From Bordetella trematum (GTDB taxonomy: Bacteria > Pseudomonadota > Gammaproteobacteria > Burkholderiales > Burkholderiaceae_B), in NCBI RefSeq assembly GCF_900078335.1, contig NZ_FKBR01000006.1, positions 124,001 through 188,000 of the forward strand: 64,000 bases of DNA, written 5' to 3'. The notes beneath the pieces were generated by a model. It did not search any database, had not been told where the DNA came from, and worked only from the letters and a program-made list of their open reading frames with translations. Shown here one piece after another: positions 8,188 to 16,050 of this stretch (within the stretch, counting starts at the first letter, position 1; each line of letters starts with the position of its first letter). Made by a program: the position numbers and the translations under genes.

Positions 8188-9330
8188 TCAGGCCGCCGGC
8201 GCGTCTTCGTCGAGCAGGCGCGCGGCGCGCGAGGCCGCCACCGAGCCGGCGCGGTGGTAGCCGACCACGCTGGCCACGCTGGCATGTCCGGTCATGGCCA
8301 TGACGTCGGCCAGGGGCAGGCCTTGCCGTCCGGCCTCGGTGACGAATCCGGCGCGCAGGCTGTGCGCGCTGAAATCCCCCTCCAGCCCGGCCTGGGCGGC
8401 GCGCGCCTGCACCATGCGGCGCAGCGCCTCGGCGCCCAATGCCGGGCCGATCTGTCCACCTCGGCTGACTCGCCGGAAAAGCGGACCGGCGCTGATGCCG
8501 GCGGCATCCAGCCAGGCATCCAGGGCGCGCGCGGCGCGGCCGACCACCGGCTTGTATACGTCGGCGCGCATCTGGCCCTGCTGGTTGGTCTTGGAGTGGG
8601 CCAGCGTGAAGACGTAGCCGTCGGGCGTGGCTTGCAACTGTTCGCAGGTGGCCCCCACGACTTCCGAGCGCCTGCGTCCGCCGCTGGCCCAGGCGAACAG
8701 CAACATGGCCCGGTCGCGCAGGCCGATCAGGCTGTCGTCGCAGGTGGCCAGCAGGCGCTCCAGGGGCTCCCGTGTGAGGGCGTCCTTGCCCTGCGGCAGC
8801 TCGCCCCGCCGCGCATAGGCGGCGCGGCTGCGCGCCATCAGACTGCGCACGGCGCGGTCGCGGCAGGGGTTGGCCAGCCCCAGGCTCTCGTGGGCTTCGG
8901 ACAGCACCGCCAGGCGGTGGCGCACGGTTGACAGTTTCAGCGGCCCCAGACCGCGTTTGACCCCGGCCGCCACCAGGGCCTGGTCCACCTCGGGCGGCAG
9001 GTCGTGGGCGCGGCGGCTCAGGCCGTCAACCGTGCCGACGTGCTCCAGATGATCCGCCACGAACTGCAGCACCGCCGTCACCGGCAAGGGCAGGGCAAAG
9101 GGTTGCTGAAAACGTTCGCGATGCCAGGCGGCCCAGTACCGCAGCGCGGCGCGATAGGCCGCCTGGGTGTTCTTCGAGCTGCCCTCGCGCATCAGGGCGC
9201 GCAATGACTCGCCACTGGGCCCCAGGGCTTGCAGCAACGCGGCGGGCGAGGCCGGCAGGCTTGCGGGCGGGGATTCCCCTCCATTCTCCGGGCGTGGGCT
9301 TAGATTTCGCTTGGTGTTGTTGTAAAACAT
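8188..9330 (-). CDS. Tyrosine site-specific recombinase (phage-integrase family)
   Basis: A 380-residue recombinase. The N-terminal SAM-like core-binding domain (about 50-150, SSKNTQAAYRAALRYWAAWH) is followed by a catalytic domain with all expected residues: Arg in GGRRRSE (219-221), Lys247 in HSKTNQQ, His323 and Arg326 in SAHSLRAG, His349 in TGHAS, and the nucleophile Tyr358 nine residues later. It would cut and rejoin DNA through a 3'-phosphotyrosine. It is divergent from a KfrA-like gene, and its ATG abuts an inverted repeat that probably controls both genes. I see no attachment-site repeats or phage genes beside it, so it is not an obvious prophage integrase; it could be a relic or a stand-alone resolvase-like enzyme. 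Confidence 0.87.
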   Translation of the reverse strand: MFYNNTKRNLSPRPENGGESPPASLPASPAALLQALGPSGESLRALMREGSSKNTQAAYRAALRYWAAWHRERFQQPFALPLPVTAVLQFVADHLEHVGTVDGLSRRAHDLPPEVDQALVAAGVKRGLGPLKLSTVRHRLAVLSEAHESLGLANPCRDRAVRSLMARSRAAYARRGELPQGKDALTREPLERLLATCDDSLIGLRDRAMLLFAWASGGRRRSEVVGATCEQLQATPDGYVFTLAHSKTNQQGQMRADVYKPVVGRAARALDAWLDAAGISAGPLFRRVSRGGQIGPALGAEALRRMVQARAAQAGLEGDFSAHSLRAGFVTEAGRQGLPLADVMAMTGHASVASVVGYHRAGSVAASRAARLLDEDAPAA

Positions 9331-9337
9331 ATGTAGT

Positions 9338-9355
9338 ATGTATTATTTAATACAT
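9338..9355. promoter_or_regulatory. Perfect inverted repeat in the recombinase/KfrA intergenic region
   Basis: ATGTATTA and TAATACAT are exact inverted copies separated by TT. The element starts 7 bases upstream of the recombinase ATG, where bound protein would block its transcription or translation. KfrA proteins are known to bind inverted repeats in their own promoter, so this is a candidate KfrA operator. Confidence 0.5.
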
Positions 9356-9373
9356 CAAACATTCAGTTAGGTC

Positions 9374-9392
9374 GGATAAATATATATTATCC
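9374..9392. promoter_or_regulatory. Second inverted repeat, AT-rich, before the KfrA-like gene
   Basis: GGATAA (9374-9379) and TTATCC (9387-9392) are inverted around the 7-base ATATATA. The stretch is strongly AT-rich in a GC-rich chromosome and probably contains the promoter of the rightward gene. Either an operator or simply the promoter core. Confidence 0.4.
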
Positions 9393-9431
9393 GCGCTAAT
9401 AGAGGAAAACCACGTCTTGCGGGATAAACGA

Positions 9432-10511
9432 ATGGCGATTCAACAAGCGGATGTCTGGGAAGCCGCCGATGCGGTGCTGCAAGCCGGCGAGCAACCCACC
9501 ATCGAGCGGGTGCGGCTGCATCTGGGGCGCGGTTCACCGAATACCGTGGGCCCACACCTGAAGGCCTGGTTCCAGCAACTGGGCCCTCGTCTGATCGCCA
9601 GTTCGGGCGTGGGCGAGGCCCCCGATCCGGTACGCGATGCGGCCCAGCGTCTGTGGGCGGTGGCTTGCGAGGCGGCGCAGGCCGAGGCCGCAGCGGCCGC
9701 CGCTCAGGCTCAGCGGGCGCTGCAGGCAGAGGCCGAGGCGCTGGTGGGCGAACGCGCCGCGCTGGCTCAGGCCCAAGTGCGGCTGGCCCAGCGCGAAACC
9801 GATCTGGAGTCTGCGCTGACGCAGGCCCAGGGGCAGGCTGCGGCCGCCGAAAGCCGTTGCGAGGCGCTCATCGAACAGTTGAGCGAGCGCGAGCGCGCGC
9901 TGGAGGCGTTGCGACTGACGCTGGAGCAGGAGCGCCAGCAGGCGCAGCAGGCCCGCGAAGCGGCGCAGGCCGAACGCCAGCAAGGCCAACAGGCATTGGC
10001 CCAGGCCATTCAGACGCACCAGCGGGCCAGCGCCGAGCTGGAGCAGGCGCACCGCGAGGCCATGTCGCAGGCCGAAGCGCGTCATGCCAGCCACGAGCGG
10101 CGCTGGTTGCTGGACCTGGACGCGCAGCGGCAAGCCCTGCGCCGCACCCAGGAAGAGCTGGAAGAACTGCGGCGCAGCGCCAGCGCGCGCGATGCCGCTC
10201 GCGAGGAGGCTTTGCAGGCGGCGCTGCAGGCTGCGCGCGAACTGGAACGCGAGCTGGCGCAACTGCGCGCGACGTCCGCAGGCGAGCTGGCTGTGGCCGA
10301 GGCCCAGGCCCAGGCGCAACGCCAGGCCTTCGCGCAGCAGCAGACCGCCCAGGCAGAAAGGCAGGCTGATCTGCAACTGCGTCTGCAGGAGCTGCAGGCC
10401 CAGCTGCAGATCAAGGATGGGCAGATCGCCGCCCTGGTGCAGGCGCGCGCGTTGGCGACTCCCTCGTCGATGCCCGCGCCGGTGCCTGACACGCCGGATC
10501 AAACCGCATAG
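9432..10511 (+). CDS. KfrA-like DNA-binding protein with long alpha-helical coiled coil
   Basis: A 359-residue protein. The first ~115 residues match the KfrA N-terminal DNA-binding domain (VWEAADAVLQAGEQPTIERV, then LGRGSPNTVGPHLKAWFQQL); the rest, about 85-345, is an unbroken Ala/Gln/Glu/Arg-rich coiled coil. KfrA of IncP plasmids is an autorepressor whose coiled tail contributes to plasmid organisation and stability. ATG at 9432 is used; a TTG 5 codons upstream also has a GAGG before it. A plasmid-partition-type protein beside a recombinase on the chromosome suggests a captured mobile-element module, or a domesticated nucleoid protein. The C-terminal 20 residues are non-helical and proline-rich. 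Confidence 0.82.
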   Translation: MAIQQADVWEAADAVLQAGEQPTIERVRLHLGRGSPNTVGPHLKAWFQQLGPRLIASSGVGEAPDPVRDAAQRLWAVACEAAQAEAAAAAAQAQRALQAEAEALVGERAALAQAQVRLAQRETDLESALTQAQGQAAAAESRCEALIEQLSERERALEALRLTLEQERQQAQQAREAAQAERQQGQQALAQAIQTHQRASAELEQAHREAMSQAEARHASHERRWLLDLDAQRQALRRTQEELEELRRSASARDAAREEALQAALQAARELERELAQLRATSAGELAVAEAQAQAQRQAFAQQQTAQAERQADLQLRLQELQAQLQIKDGQIAALVQARALATPSSMPAPVPDTPDQTA

Positions 10512-10553
10512 CTCCCGCCCCGGATGGCGGCAGTGTGTGGCCGAAGGGAGCCG

Positions 10554-11666
10554 CTAGCGCCTCACAAGCAGGAGGGTGAACCCGGCCGCGCATACCCCTA
10601 GCACGCCCGGCAGCGAGCCCCACGCACTGACCGCTTCCATGCCGGCCCCGATCAGCAGGTAATACACCAGGGCGAACAGCGCACCGGCCAGGCCGCGACA
10701 ATCGGCATAGGCGGCCAGAGCCGGCCCCAGCAGATTGGGGATGGCCAGCCCGAACGCGGTGATCACCGGCACCATCGCCAGGGCGAAGGCGGTGTTGCCA
10801 TCCAAGGCCCGCATGGCAAGCGCGCCGCCGGCCAGCAGCAAGGCGGCCAGCCTGAGCAGTTGTGGCTCCGCCCAGCCACGTGCCAGCAGCCGGTTGTTCA
10901 GGGCCGCGCCGGCGGCCGCGGCCAGCGCGAGCAAGGCTCCGCTTTCGCCCAGACGCTCGGCTGGCGCCTGCAGGCGCTCGTATAGAAAGGGAGCAAGGGC
11001 GAAATAGCTGCCCCAGGCGACGTTCAGCAAGGCCACCATCGCTGCGCGGCGCCACAGCACGCGGTCGGCCAGCATGCGTTGCAACAGCGCGCGCGACAGC
11101 GGCGTGCCGGGCCCGGGGCGGGTCTCCGGCAGACTCGCCAGGCTCCAGGCGCACAGCGCGGCGCTGGCCAGCGACAGCGCCAGCAAGGTGCTGCGATAGC
11201 CGCCGTGGGCGGCCAGCAGCGCGCCGGCGTACAGACCGATGGCCGGGCTGGCCGACAGCGCCATGCCCAGGTGGGAATAGGCCCGCCGCAATACCGGGCC
11301 GTCGTAGAGGTCCCGCACCAAGGTCTGGGGCACCACCGAGCAGGCCGCCGCTGCCAGGCCGGCAATGGCCTGACAGGCCAGCAACCAGGCAAAGCTGGGG
11401 GCCAGGAGCGCGCCGGCGCAACACATCGCGCACAGCACCAGCGCCAGGGTCAGGCTGGGCCGGCGCCCGATGCGGTCACTGGCCCAGCCCCACAACAGCA
11501 CGCCCAGCGCGAAACCGCCCGCATGCACGGCGAACAGACGCGCGGCCTGAGCGGCCGGCAAGGCATAGGCGCTCGCCAGGTCCGGCAGGGCCGGGCTGTA
11601 GAAAGCCTGCATCAATTGGGGAAACATCAACAGCGCCGCGCAGGGCGCCAGCAAATGCCAGGGCAT
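10554..11666 (-). CDS. MFS drug-resistance-type exporter (Bcr/CflA-like)
   Basis: A 370-residue membrane protein with about 12 hydrophobic segments. The loop between helices 2 and 3 reads GWASDRIGRRPSL, the MFS signature of proton antiporters, and the N-terminal helix SPALPDLASAYALPAAQAAR resembles the Bcr/CflA branch that exports chloramphenicol, bicyclomycin or sulfonamide-like compounds. The ATG at 11666 has GGAGG six bases upstream; a longer frame starting 10 codons earlier lacks such a site. It is divergent from an AraC-type regulator with a strong inverted repeat between them, an arrangement like the nimT-nimR pair of E. coli. Substrate unknown. Confidence 0.82.
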   Translation of the reverse strand: MPWHLLAPCAALLMFPQLMQAFYSPALPDLASAYALPAAQAARLFAVHAGGFALGVLLWGWASDRIGRRPSLTLALVLCAMCCAGALLAPSFAWLLACQAIAGLAAAACSVVPQTLVRDLYDGPVLRRAYSHLGMALSASPAIGLYAGALLAAHGGYRSTLLALSLASAALCAWSLASLPETRPGPGTPLSRALLQRMLADRVLWRRAAMVALLNVAWGSYFALAPFLYERLQAPAERLGESGALLALAAAAGAALNNRLLARGWAEPQLLRLAALLLAGGALAMRALDGNTAFALAMVPVITAFGLAIPNLLGPALAAYADCRGLAGALFALVYYLLIGAGMEAVSAWGSLPGVLGVCAAGFTLLLVRR

Positions 11667-11713
11667 GGCATCCTCCGCAAAAATGGACTGCGGCATTCTG
11701 GCGCTCAGGCGCT

Positions 11714-11737
11714 TGTCGGATTATTATGTTTCCGACA
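11714..11737. promoter_or_regulatory. Operator-like inverted repeat between MFS exporter and AraC regulator
   Basis: TGTCGGA and TCCGACA form a perfect 7-base inverted repeat with a 10-base spacer, giving one-turn symmetry suited to a dimeric regulator. It lies in the 96-base divergent promoter region, 47 bases from the exporter ATG and 25 bases from the regulator ATG. Confidence 0.6.
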
Positions 11738-11762
11738 ATAAACCATAAAAATCGGTCAATCC

Positions 11763-12527
11763 ATGGTCTGGCTGGAACGGCACGCGCAGTTCAACCCCGA
11801 CGCCTGGCCGGCGCCGGTGCTGGGTATCGCGGCTGCCCTGGGCGATCACGACTCCGGGCTGCACCAGCACGGACGCGGGCAACTGTTGTATACCCGGGCA
11901 GGCTCGGCACGCATCACGCTGGCCGATCGCGTTTGTCTGTTGCCGCCGTCGCGCGCGGTATGGATACCGCCTGGCGTGGCCCACCGGGCGCAGATGCGTC
12001 AGGTGGTCGATTACCGTTCGCTGTATTTTGTCCCCGGTCTGCCGGGGCTGCCGGCCGAAGTGGCGGTGCTGGCGGTGAGCGATCTGCTGGCCGCCGTGCT
12101 GGAGCCCATGGCCCAGGCGCCGCTGGACAGCCCCTGGCACGAGGGGCGCAACGCCCATCTGCTGGCGCTGTGCCTCGATGAGATCGCACGCGCGCCGCAG
12201 GAGCCCATGCTGTTGCCCATGCCGCGCGACCGGCGTCTGGCGCGCTGGCTGGATGACGGTCTGCCGCCCACGCTGGGCGAACTGGCCGCGCGCGCCGGCG
12301 CCAGCGAACGCACCATCGGGCGCATCATGCAAAAGGAGACGGGCATGGGGTATCAGGCCTGGCGCCAGCAATGGCGGCTGTTGCGCGCCATCGAACTGCT
12401 TGCCGAAGGCGTCAGCCTTACGGCGGCCGCCCAGGTATTGGGTTTTGCCGACGCCAGCGCCTTCGGCGCGTTTTTCCGGCAAATGACGGGGAGCACCCCG
12501 CGCGCCTATCTGGCCGCGCGCCGCTGA
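11763..12527 (+). CDS. AraC-family transcriptional regulator with cupin sensor domain
   Basis: A 254-residue regulator. The N-terminal cupin half holds HQHGRGQLLYTRAGSARITL and the typical WIPPGVAHRAQMR; the C-terminal half has two helix-turn-helix motifs (LGELAARAGASERTIGRIMQ and LTAAAQVLGFADASAFGAFF) and the family end motif TGSTPRAYLAARR. The layout and length match the NimR/YeaM-type regulators that control a divergent MFS exporter. The 24-base inverted repeat between the genes is its likely binding site. The effector would be a compound exported by the MFS protein. Confidence 0.88.
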   Translation: MVWLERHAQFNPDAWPAPVLGIAAALGDHDSGLHQHGRGQLLYTRAGSARITLADRVCLLPPSRAVWIPPGVAHRAQMRQVVDYRSLYFVPGLPGLPAEVAVLAVSDLLAAVLEPMAQAPLDSPWHEGRNAHLLALCLDEIARAPQEPMLLPMPRDRRLARWLDDGLPPTLGELAARAGASERTIGRIMQKETGMGYQAWRQQWRLLRAIELLAEGVSLTAAAQVLGFADASAFGAFFRQMTGSTPRAYLAARR

Positions 12528-12542
12528 GCGGCGACGGTCGCC

Positions 12543-13226
12543 TCAGGACTGCGTGCGCACCGGCATGTAGATGCGGGCGTAGCCTTCGCGGATGGCAGCC
12601 GTGATCTGATCCAGGCGGCGGCCAATGTGGCGCTCGAGGATGGCCACGGCGGCGGCTTCATTGCGTTCGGCCAGGGCCTGCAGCAATTGCTGGTGCTCCT
12701 GCTGGCTGGCCGGCCGTTCCCCGCGCGCCATGTCGATCCAGCGCACGAAGCGGATGCGGGCGTGCACATTGCGCAGCACGCGCAGCATCTCGCCGTTGCC
12801 GGCCATGGCGACCAGGCGCTCGTGAAAGGCCTCATCCAGCGCGACCAGCTCCGAGACGGGCCGTTCTCCGGCTTCCGGGCCGGTCGTGGCCAGAAAGGCC
12901 ATGGCTTCGCCGATCTGGGTTTCGTCGGCGCGCTCCAGCGCCAGCCGCAGGGCGGCGATTTCCAGCGCCTTGCGCAGTTCGTAGAGTTCGAACACTTCCT
13001 GCACGTCGAGGTCGCGACAGAAAAAGCCCTTTCCCGGCAGAAAGCGCAGCAGGCCCTCGATGCTCAGGCGATTGAGCGCCTCGCGCAGGGGCGTGCGTGA
13101 CACGCCCAATGTCTTGGCCAGCGCAACCTCGTTGAGCCGCTCGCCGGGCTTGAACTCATAGTCGATGGCCATGTCGCGGATGCGCAGATAGACTTTGTCG
13201 ACAATGCTGTCTGTGGCGGCGGTCAA
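12543..13226 (-). CDS. GntR-family (FCD) transcriptional regulator with a TTG start
   Basis: A 227-residue regulator with winged helix (DKVYLRIRDMAIDYEFKPGE, LGVSRTPLREALNRLSIEG) and FCD domain (ALDEAFHERLVAMAGNGEML, EHQQLLQALAERN). No ATG precedes the conserved start; the TTG at 13226 has GGAG five bases upstream and yields the standard GntR/FCD length, so it is taken as start. It is divergent from the 2-hydroxyacid dehydrogenase/RidA operon, with a perfect palindrome between the two, and probably represses that operon until a hydroxy- or amino-acid effector appears. Confidence 0.86.
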   Translation of the reverse strand: MTAATDSIVDKVYLRIRDMAIDYEFKPGERLNEVALAKTLGVSRTPLREALNRLSIEGLLRFLPGKGFFCRDLDVQEVFELYELRKALEIAALRLALERADETQIGEAMAFLATTGPEAGERPVSELVALDEAFHERLVAMAGNGEMLRVLRNVHARIRFVRWIDMARGERPASQQEHQQLLQALAERNEAAAVAILERHIGRRLDQITAAIREGYARIYMPVRTQS

Positions 13227-13437
13227 GGGATCTCCGGAGGGCAGGTGGGTCGGTGGCAACAGCGAAAAACCTGCCTGGGGCCGCAAGCGGCGCCAGGGCA
13301 AGGCAACAGGGCAGCCATCTTAGTACATTCGTGGTGGACGGTGGCCCGCCAGATCCAGGAAAACGGTCCGGTCGTGTTGCGGCGCAGAAGGGCTGCGATG
13401 GCGGCGCATTGACTGAATACATATATAGCATCATCAT

Positions 13438-13447
13438 CTGTATACAG
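13438..13447. promoter_or_regulatory. Palindrome in the GntR/dehydrogenase intergenic region
   Basis: CTGTATACAG is a perfect 10-base palindrome, preceded by AT-rich sequence and a TTGACT hexamer at 13409-13414. GntR/FCD regulators bind short palindromes of the GT-rich/AC-rich type, so this is the best operator candidate for the adjacent regulator. Confidence 0.45.
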
Positions 13448-13517
13448 CTAGAGCCAGCCTGTGCGGATGCGCCGGCGCGGCGCCGATTATCCCTTTCCAC
13501 CCGAACAGGAATTCTCC

Positions 13518-14441
13518 ATGAAAGCCGTCTTCATCGATGCCAATCCGACGCTTGCCGCCGTGGCCCGGCGCCTGCACCAGCCGGGCGACCCGGAACTGGT
13601 CATCAACGCGCAGCCCGACATCACGCCGCCGCAGATTCCGGCCGTGCTGGGCGATGCGCAGATCGCGATCATCGACCACACGCATCTGCCGGTGGACATC
13701 GCACGCGCCTGCAAGGGCCTGAAGCATGTCGTGTTTCTGGGAACGGGCGCGCGCTCCTATATGGATCCGGAAGCCCTGGCCGAACTGGGCATCGAGGTGC
13801 ACATCATCAAGGGTTACGGCGATACGGCGGTCGCCGAATGCGCTTTTGCCCTGATGTGGGCCGGCGCCAAGCGGCTCACGCGCATGGATCGCGGCATGCG
13901 TGCAGGCAACTGGCTGCGTACCGACGTCATGCAGCTGACCGGCAAGACCCTCGGCCTGATCGGCTTCGGCGGCATCGCCGCCGAACTGGCCCGCCTGGCG
14001 CAGGGCGTGGGCATGAAAGTGGTCGCCTGGAACCGCAGCGCCAAATCCCATCCTGGCGTGGAGTTCGTGGATCTGGACACCTTGCTGGCCGACAGCGATG
14101 TGGTGTCCCTGCATCTGCTGCTGACCGACGAGACACGCGGTTTTCTGGACGCTGCGCGACTGGCCTCGCTGCGCGATGGCGCCATCCTGATCAATACTGC
14201 GCGCGGCGCGCTGGTCGACGAGGCGGCGATGATTGCCGCGCTCAAAAGCGGCAAGCTGGGCCACGCCGGGCTGGATGTTTTCGACGTCGAACCCATGCCC
14301 GCGCAGCATCCGCTCTATGAGCTGGACAACGTGACGCTGTCGGCGCACTCGGCGTTCCGTACGCCAGAGGCCAGCGACAACCTGATCCAGGCTGCCTTGA
14401 ATCATTGCCGCCGGGTCAGCGGCCAGGGGGTCCGGCAATGA
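13518..14441 (+). CDS. D-2-hydroxyacid dehydrogenase (NAD(P)-dependent)
   Basis: A 307-residue member of the D-isomer-specific 2-hydroxyacid dehydrogenase family, which interconverts 2-oxo acids and D-2-hydroxy acids. The Rossmann motif is LGLIGFGGIAAELARLA (145-161). The catalytic set is Arg229 in INTARGALVD, Glu258 in DVFDVEPMP and His277 in LSAHSAF; the histidine context is SAHSAF instead of the common TPHIA. AGGA lies eight bases before the ATG. The next gene, a RidA homologue, starts inside the stop codon, so the two proteins act together, perhaps on a 2-oxo or 2-imino acid. Confidence 0.88.
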   Translation: MKAVFIDANPTLAAVARRLHQPGDPELVINAQPDITPPQIPAVLGDAQIAIIDHTHLPVDIARACKGLKHVVFLGTGARSYMDPEALAELGIEVHIIKGYGDTAVAECAFALMWAGAKRLTRMDRGMRAGNWLRTDVMQLTGKTLGLIGFGGIAAELARLAQGVGMKVVAWNRSAKSHPGVEFVDLDTLLADSDVVSLHLLLTDETRGFLDAARLASLRDGAILINTARGALVDEAAMIAALKSGKLGHAGLDVFDVEPMPAQHPLYELDNVTLSAHSAFRTPEASDNLIQAALNHCRRVSGQGVRQ

Positions 14442-14806
14442 GCCGGTCCGCGCCCCTGTCGTCCATCACGCGGCTGGACCAGAACACCCGCCGTGCCCGC
14501 GCCGTGGTGCATGGCCAGACCGTCTATCTGGCCGGGCATACGGCCGCTGATCGCAGCCAGGATGCCGCCGGCCAGACCCGCCAGGTGCTGCAAGCGCTGG
14601 AGGATTTGCTCGCGCAGGCCGGCAGCGACAAACGCCACCTGCTCGATGTCACCATCTGGCTGTCCAGCATGGATGATTTCGAGGCCATGAACCGTGTCTA
14701 TGACGCCTGGATCGTCCCAGGGCATGCGCCGGCCCGCCGTTGTGCGGCCATGATGCTGGCCGCGCCCGAGATCCGGGTCGAGATTTCTGCCATTGCGGCA
14801 GTCTGA
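14438..14806 (+). CDS. RidA/YjgF-family enamine/imine deaminase
   Basis: A 122-residue member of the RidA (YER057c/YjgF/UK114) family, trimeric cytosolic proteins that hydrolyse reactive 2-aminoacrylate-type enamines to 2-oxo acids. The strand motifs VHGQTVYLAGHTAADRSQD and LDVTIWLSSMDDFEAMNRVY are visible, and the end APARRCAAMMLAAPEIRVEI carries the conserved arginine and glutamate. ATG overlaps the stop of the dehydrogenase by ATGA. The pair dehydrogenase plus RidA suggests that the deaminated oxo acid is reduced in the next step; a second RidA gene is at 38844-39221 in another operon. Confidence 0.88.
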   Translation: MSRSAPLSSITRLDQNTRRARAVVHGQTVYLAGHTAADRSQDAAGQTRQVLQALEDLLAQAGSDKRHLLDVTIWLSSMDDFEAMNRVYDAWIVPGHAPARRCAAMMLAAPEIRVEISAIAAV

Positions 14807-14826
14807 CGTCGCCGGGCCGGGGCCGC

Positions 14827-15444
14827 TCAACGTTGCATCAGGGCCATGAAACCGGCGGCCAGAAGAATCAGCGCGCCCGCCGTGCCATCGACCAGGCGGC
14901 GGCGCGCGCTGCTCAGCCCCTGGGCGCCAAGGCGTCCCAGGCCAATCCCGACAAGGGAATAGATCACCGTGCACCACGCCATGAAGACCGCCGACAGCAG
15001 CACTGCCTGCACGGTGGAGTCGCCCGATTGCGGATCCATGAACTGCGGCAGGATGGCCAGATAGACCATCATCCCCTTGGGATTGAGCAGCGAAGTCAGC
15101 AGGCCTTTGCGCAACGGCCTTTGCGCCTGTGGCGCGGCGGCCTCGAGGGCGCCGGCGCGCAGGCTGGAGCGGCCCAGGAGATAGGCCAGGTAGAGCAGGT
15201 AAGCAATGCCTATCCAGCGGATGATCTCGAACAACACGGGCGAAGCGGCCACCAGCGCAGCCAGGCCCAGCGCGACCAGCAAGGAATGCACACCATAGCC
15301 GAGCACCACGCCGGCCGTGGCGCGCAGGCCGGCGGCTGTGCCGGCGCCGAGCGCCTGAGAAGCGATGAACAGGATGTCCGGGCCGGGGGTACAGACCAGG
15401 GGAATGACGGCTGCCGAAAACAGCAAAAGCGTTGAGAAGTCCAT
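14827..15444 (-). CDS. LysE/RhtB-family amino-acid exporter
   Basis: A 205-residue inner-membrane protein with about six hydrophobic segments. The family signature PGPDILFIASQALGAGTAAG follows the first helix and LLTSLLNPKGMMVYLAILPQ the third, as in RhtB/LeuE exporters of threonine, homoserine or leucine-like compounds. It is divergent from an Lrp-type gene whose product most likely controls it, a standard LysE/Lrp arrangement. Confidence 0.9.
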   Translation of the reverse strand: MDFSTLLLFSAAVIPLVCTPGPDILFIASQALGAGTAAGLRATAGVVLGYGVHSLLVALGLAALVAASPVLFEIIRWIGIAYLLYLAYLLGRSSLRAGALEAAAPQAQRPLRKGLLTSLLNPKGMMVYLAILPQFMDPQSGDSTVQAVLLSAVFMAWCTVIYSLVGIGLGRLGAQGLSSARRRLVDGTAGALILLAAGFMALMQR

Positions 15445-15510
15445 GGCGCAAGCTTATCGGGCCGTGCGCGCAAAGAACTTTTCCATCCTTGCGAAAAAAG
15501 GCGTTCATCC

Positions 15511-15525
15511 GGCAGAATTTCTGCC
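15511..15525 (+). promoter_or_regulatory. Perfect 15-base palindrome directly before the Lrp-type start codon
   Basis: GGCAGAA-T-TTCTGCC is an exact odd palindrome that ends on the base before the ATG at 15526. Its length fits an Lrp/AsnC half-site dimer box, and a protein bound here would cover the ribosome-binding site, implying autoregulation. Confidence 0.6.
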
Positions 15526-15978
15526 ATGGACGATATCGATAAAAAGATTCTTGCCGAACTGCAGAAAGACGGCCGGCTTTCCCTGACCGATCTGGCCGAG
15601 CGCATCGGCCTGAGCCTGTCGCCTTGTCACCGGCGCGTGCGGGCGCTGGAAGAAGCCGGCGTGATCGCCGATTATCGGGCTTTCCTCAATCCCGCCGCCG
15701 TGGGGCTGAACTTCTCGGCCATTGTGTTCGTGACCCTGCGGGTGACGGACCGCGCAGCCGTGCAGGGTTTCGAGGAGGCCGTCGCTCAGGTGCCGGAGGT
15801 GATCCAGGCACAGCGGCTGTTCGGCGATCCGGACTTCATCCTGCACGTGGTGACCACGGATCTGCAGGCCTACCAGAAACTGTATGACTACAGCCTGTCG
15901 CGCTTGCCCAGCGTGCAGCGGCTGACCTCCACGCTGGTGATGAAGAACATCGTCCAGAACCGGCCCCTGCCGCTTTGA
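15526..15978 (+). CDS. Lrp/AsnC-family transcriptional regulator
   Basis: A 150-residue regulator. The N-terminal helix-turn-helix (DDIDKKILAELQKDGRLSLT, then GLSLSPCHRRVRALEEAGVI with the conserved LSPxxCxxRV pattern) is followed by the RAM/AsnC ligand domain (PEVIQAQRLFGDPDFILHVV) that binds amino acids and builds octamers. It is divergent from the LysE/RhtB exporter and probably induces it when the exported amino acid accumulates. There is no purine-rich ribosome site separate from the upstream palindrome. Confidence 0.92.
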   Translation: MDDIDKKILAELQKDGRLSLTDLAERIGLSLSPCHRRVRALEEAGVIADYRAFLNPAAVGLNFSAIVFVTLRVTDRAAVQGFEEAVAQVPEVIQAQRLFGDPDFILHVVTTDLQAYQKLYDYSLSRLPSVQRLTSTLVMKNIVQNRPLPL

Positions 15979-16012
15979 GCGCTTGCGGCCTGAGCGCGGG
16001 CCGCAAAGCCAA

Positions 16013-16034
16013 CCGCCCGCGCTGAAGCGGGCGG
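16013..16034. terminator. Hairpin between convergent lrp-type and Bug receptor genes
   Basis: CCGCCCGC (16013-16020) pairs with GCGGGCGG (16027-16034) over a 6-base loop. It lies between two converging stops (15978 and 16051) and may serve both directions; neither side has a clear T run, so termination strength is uncertain. Confidence 0.4.
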
Positions 16035-16050
16035 CGGTCTGGGCAGTGCT

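Noticed and set aside
8188-9330. Prophage or integrative element boundary at the recombinase
   Set aside because: No tRNA gene, direct repeat or phage gene is visible on either side within the window.
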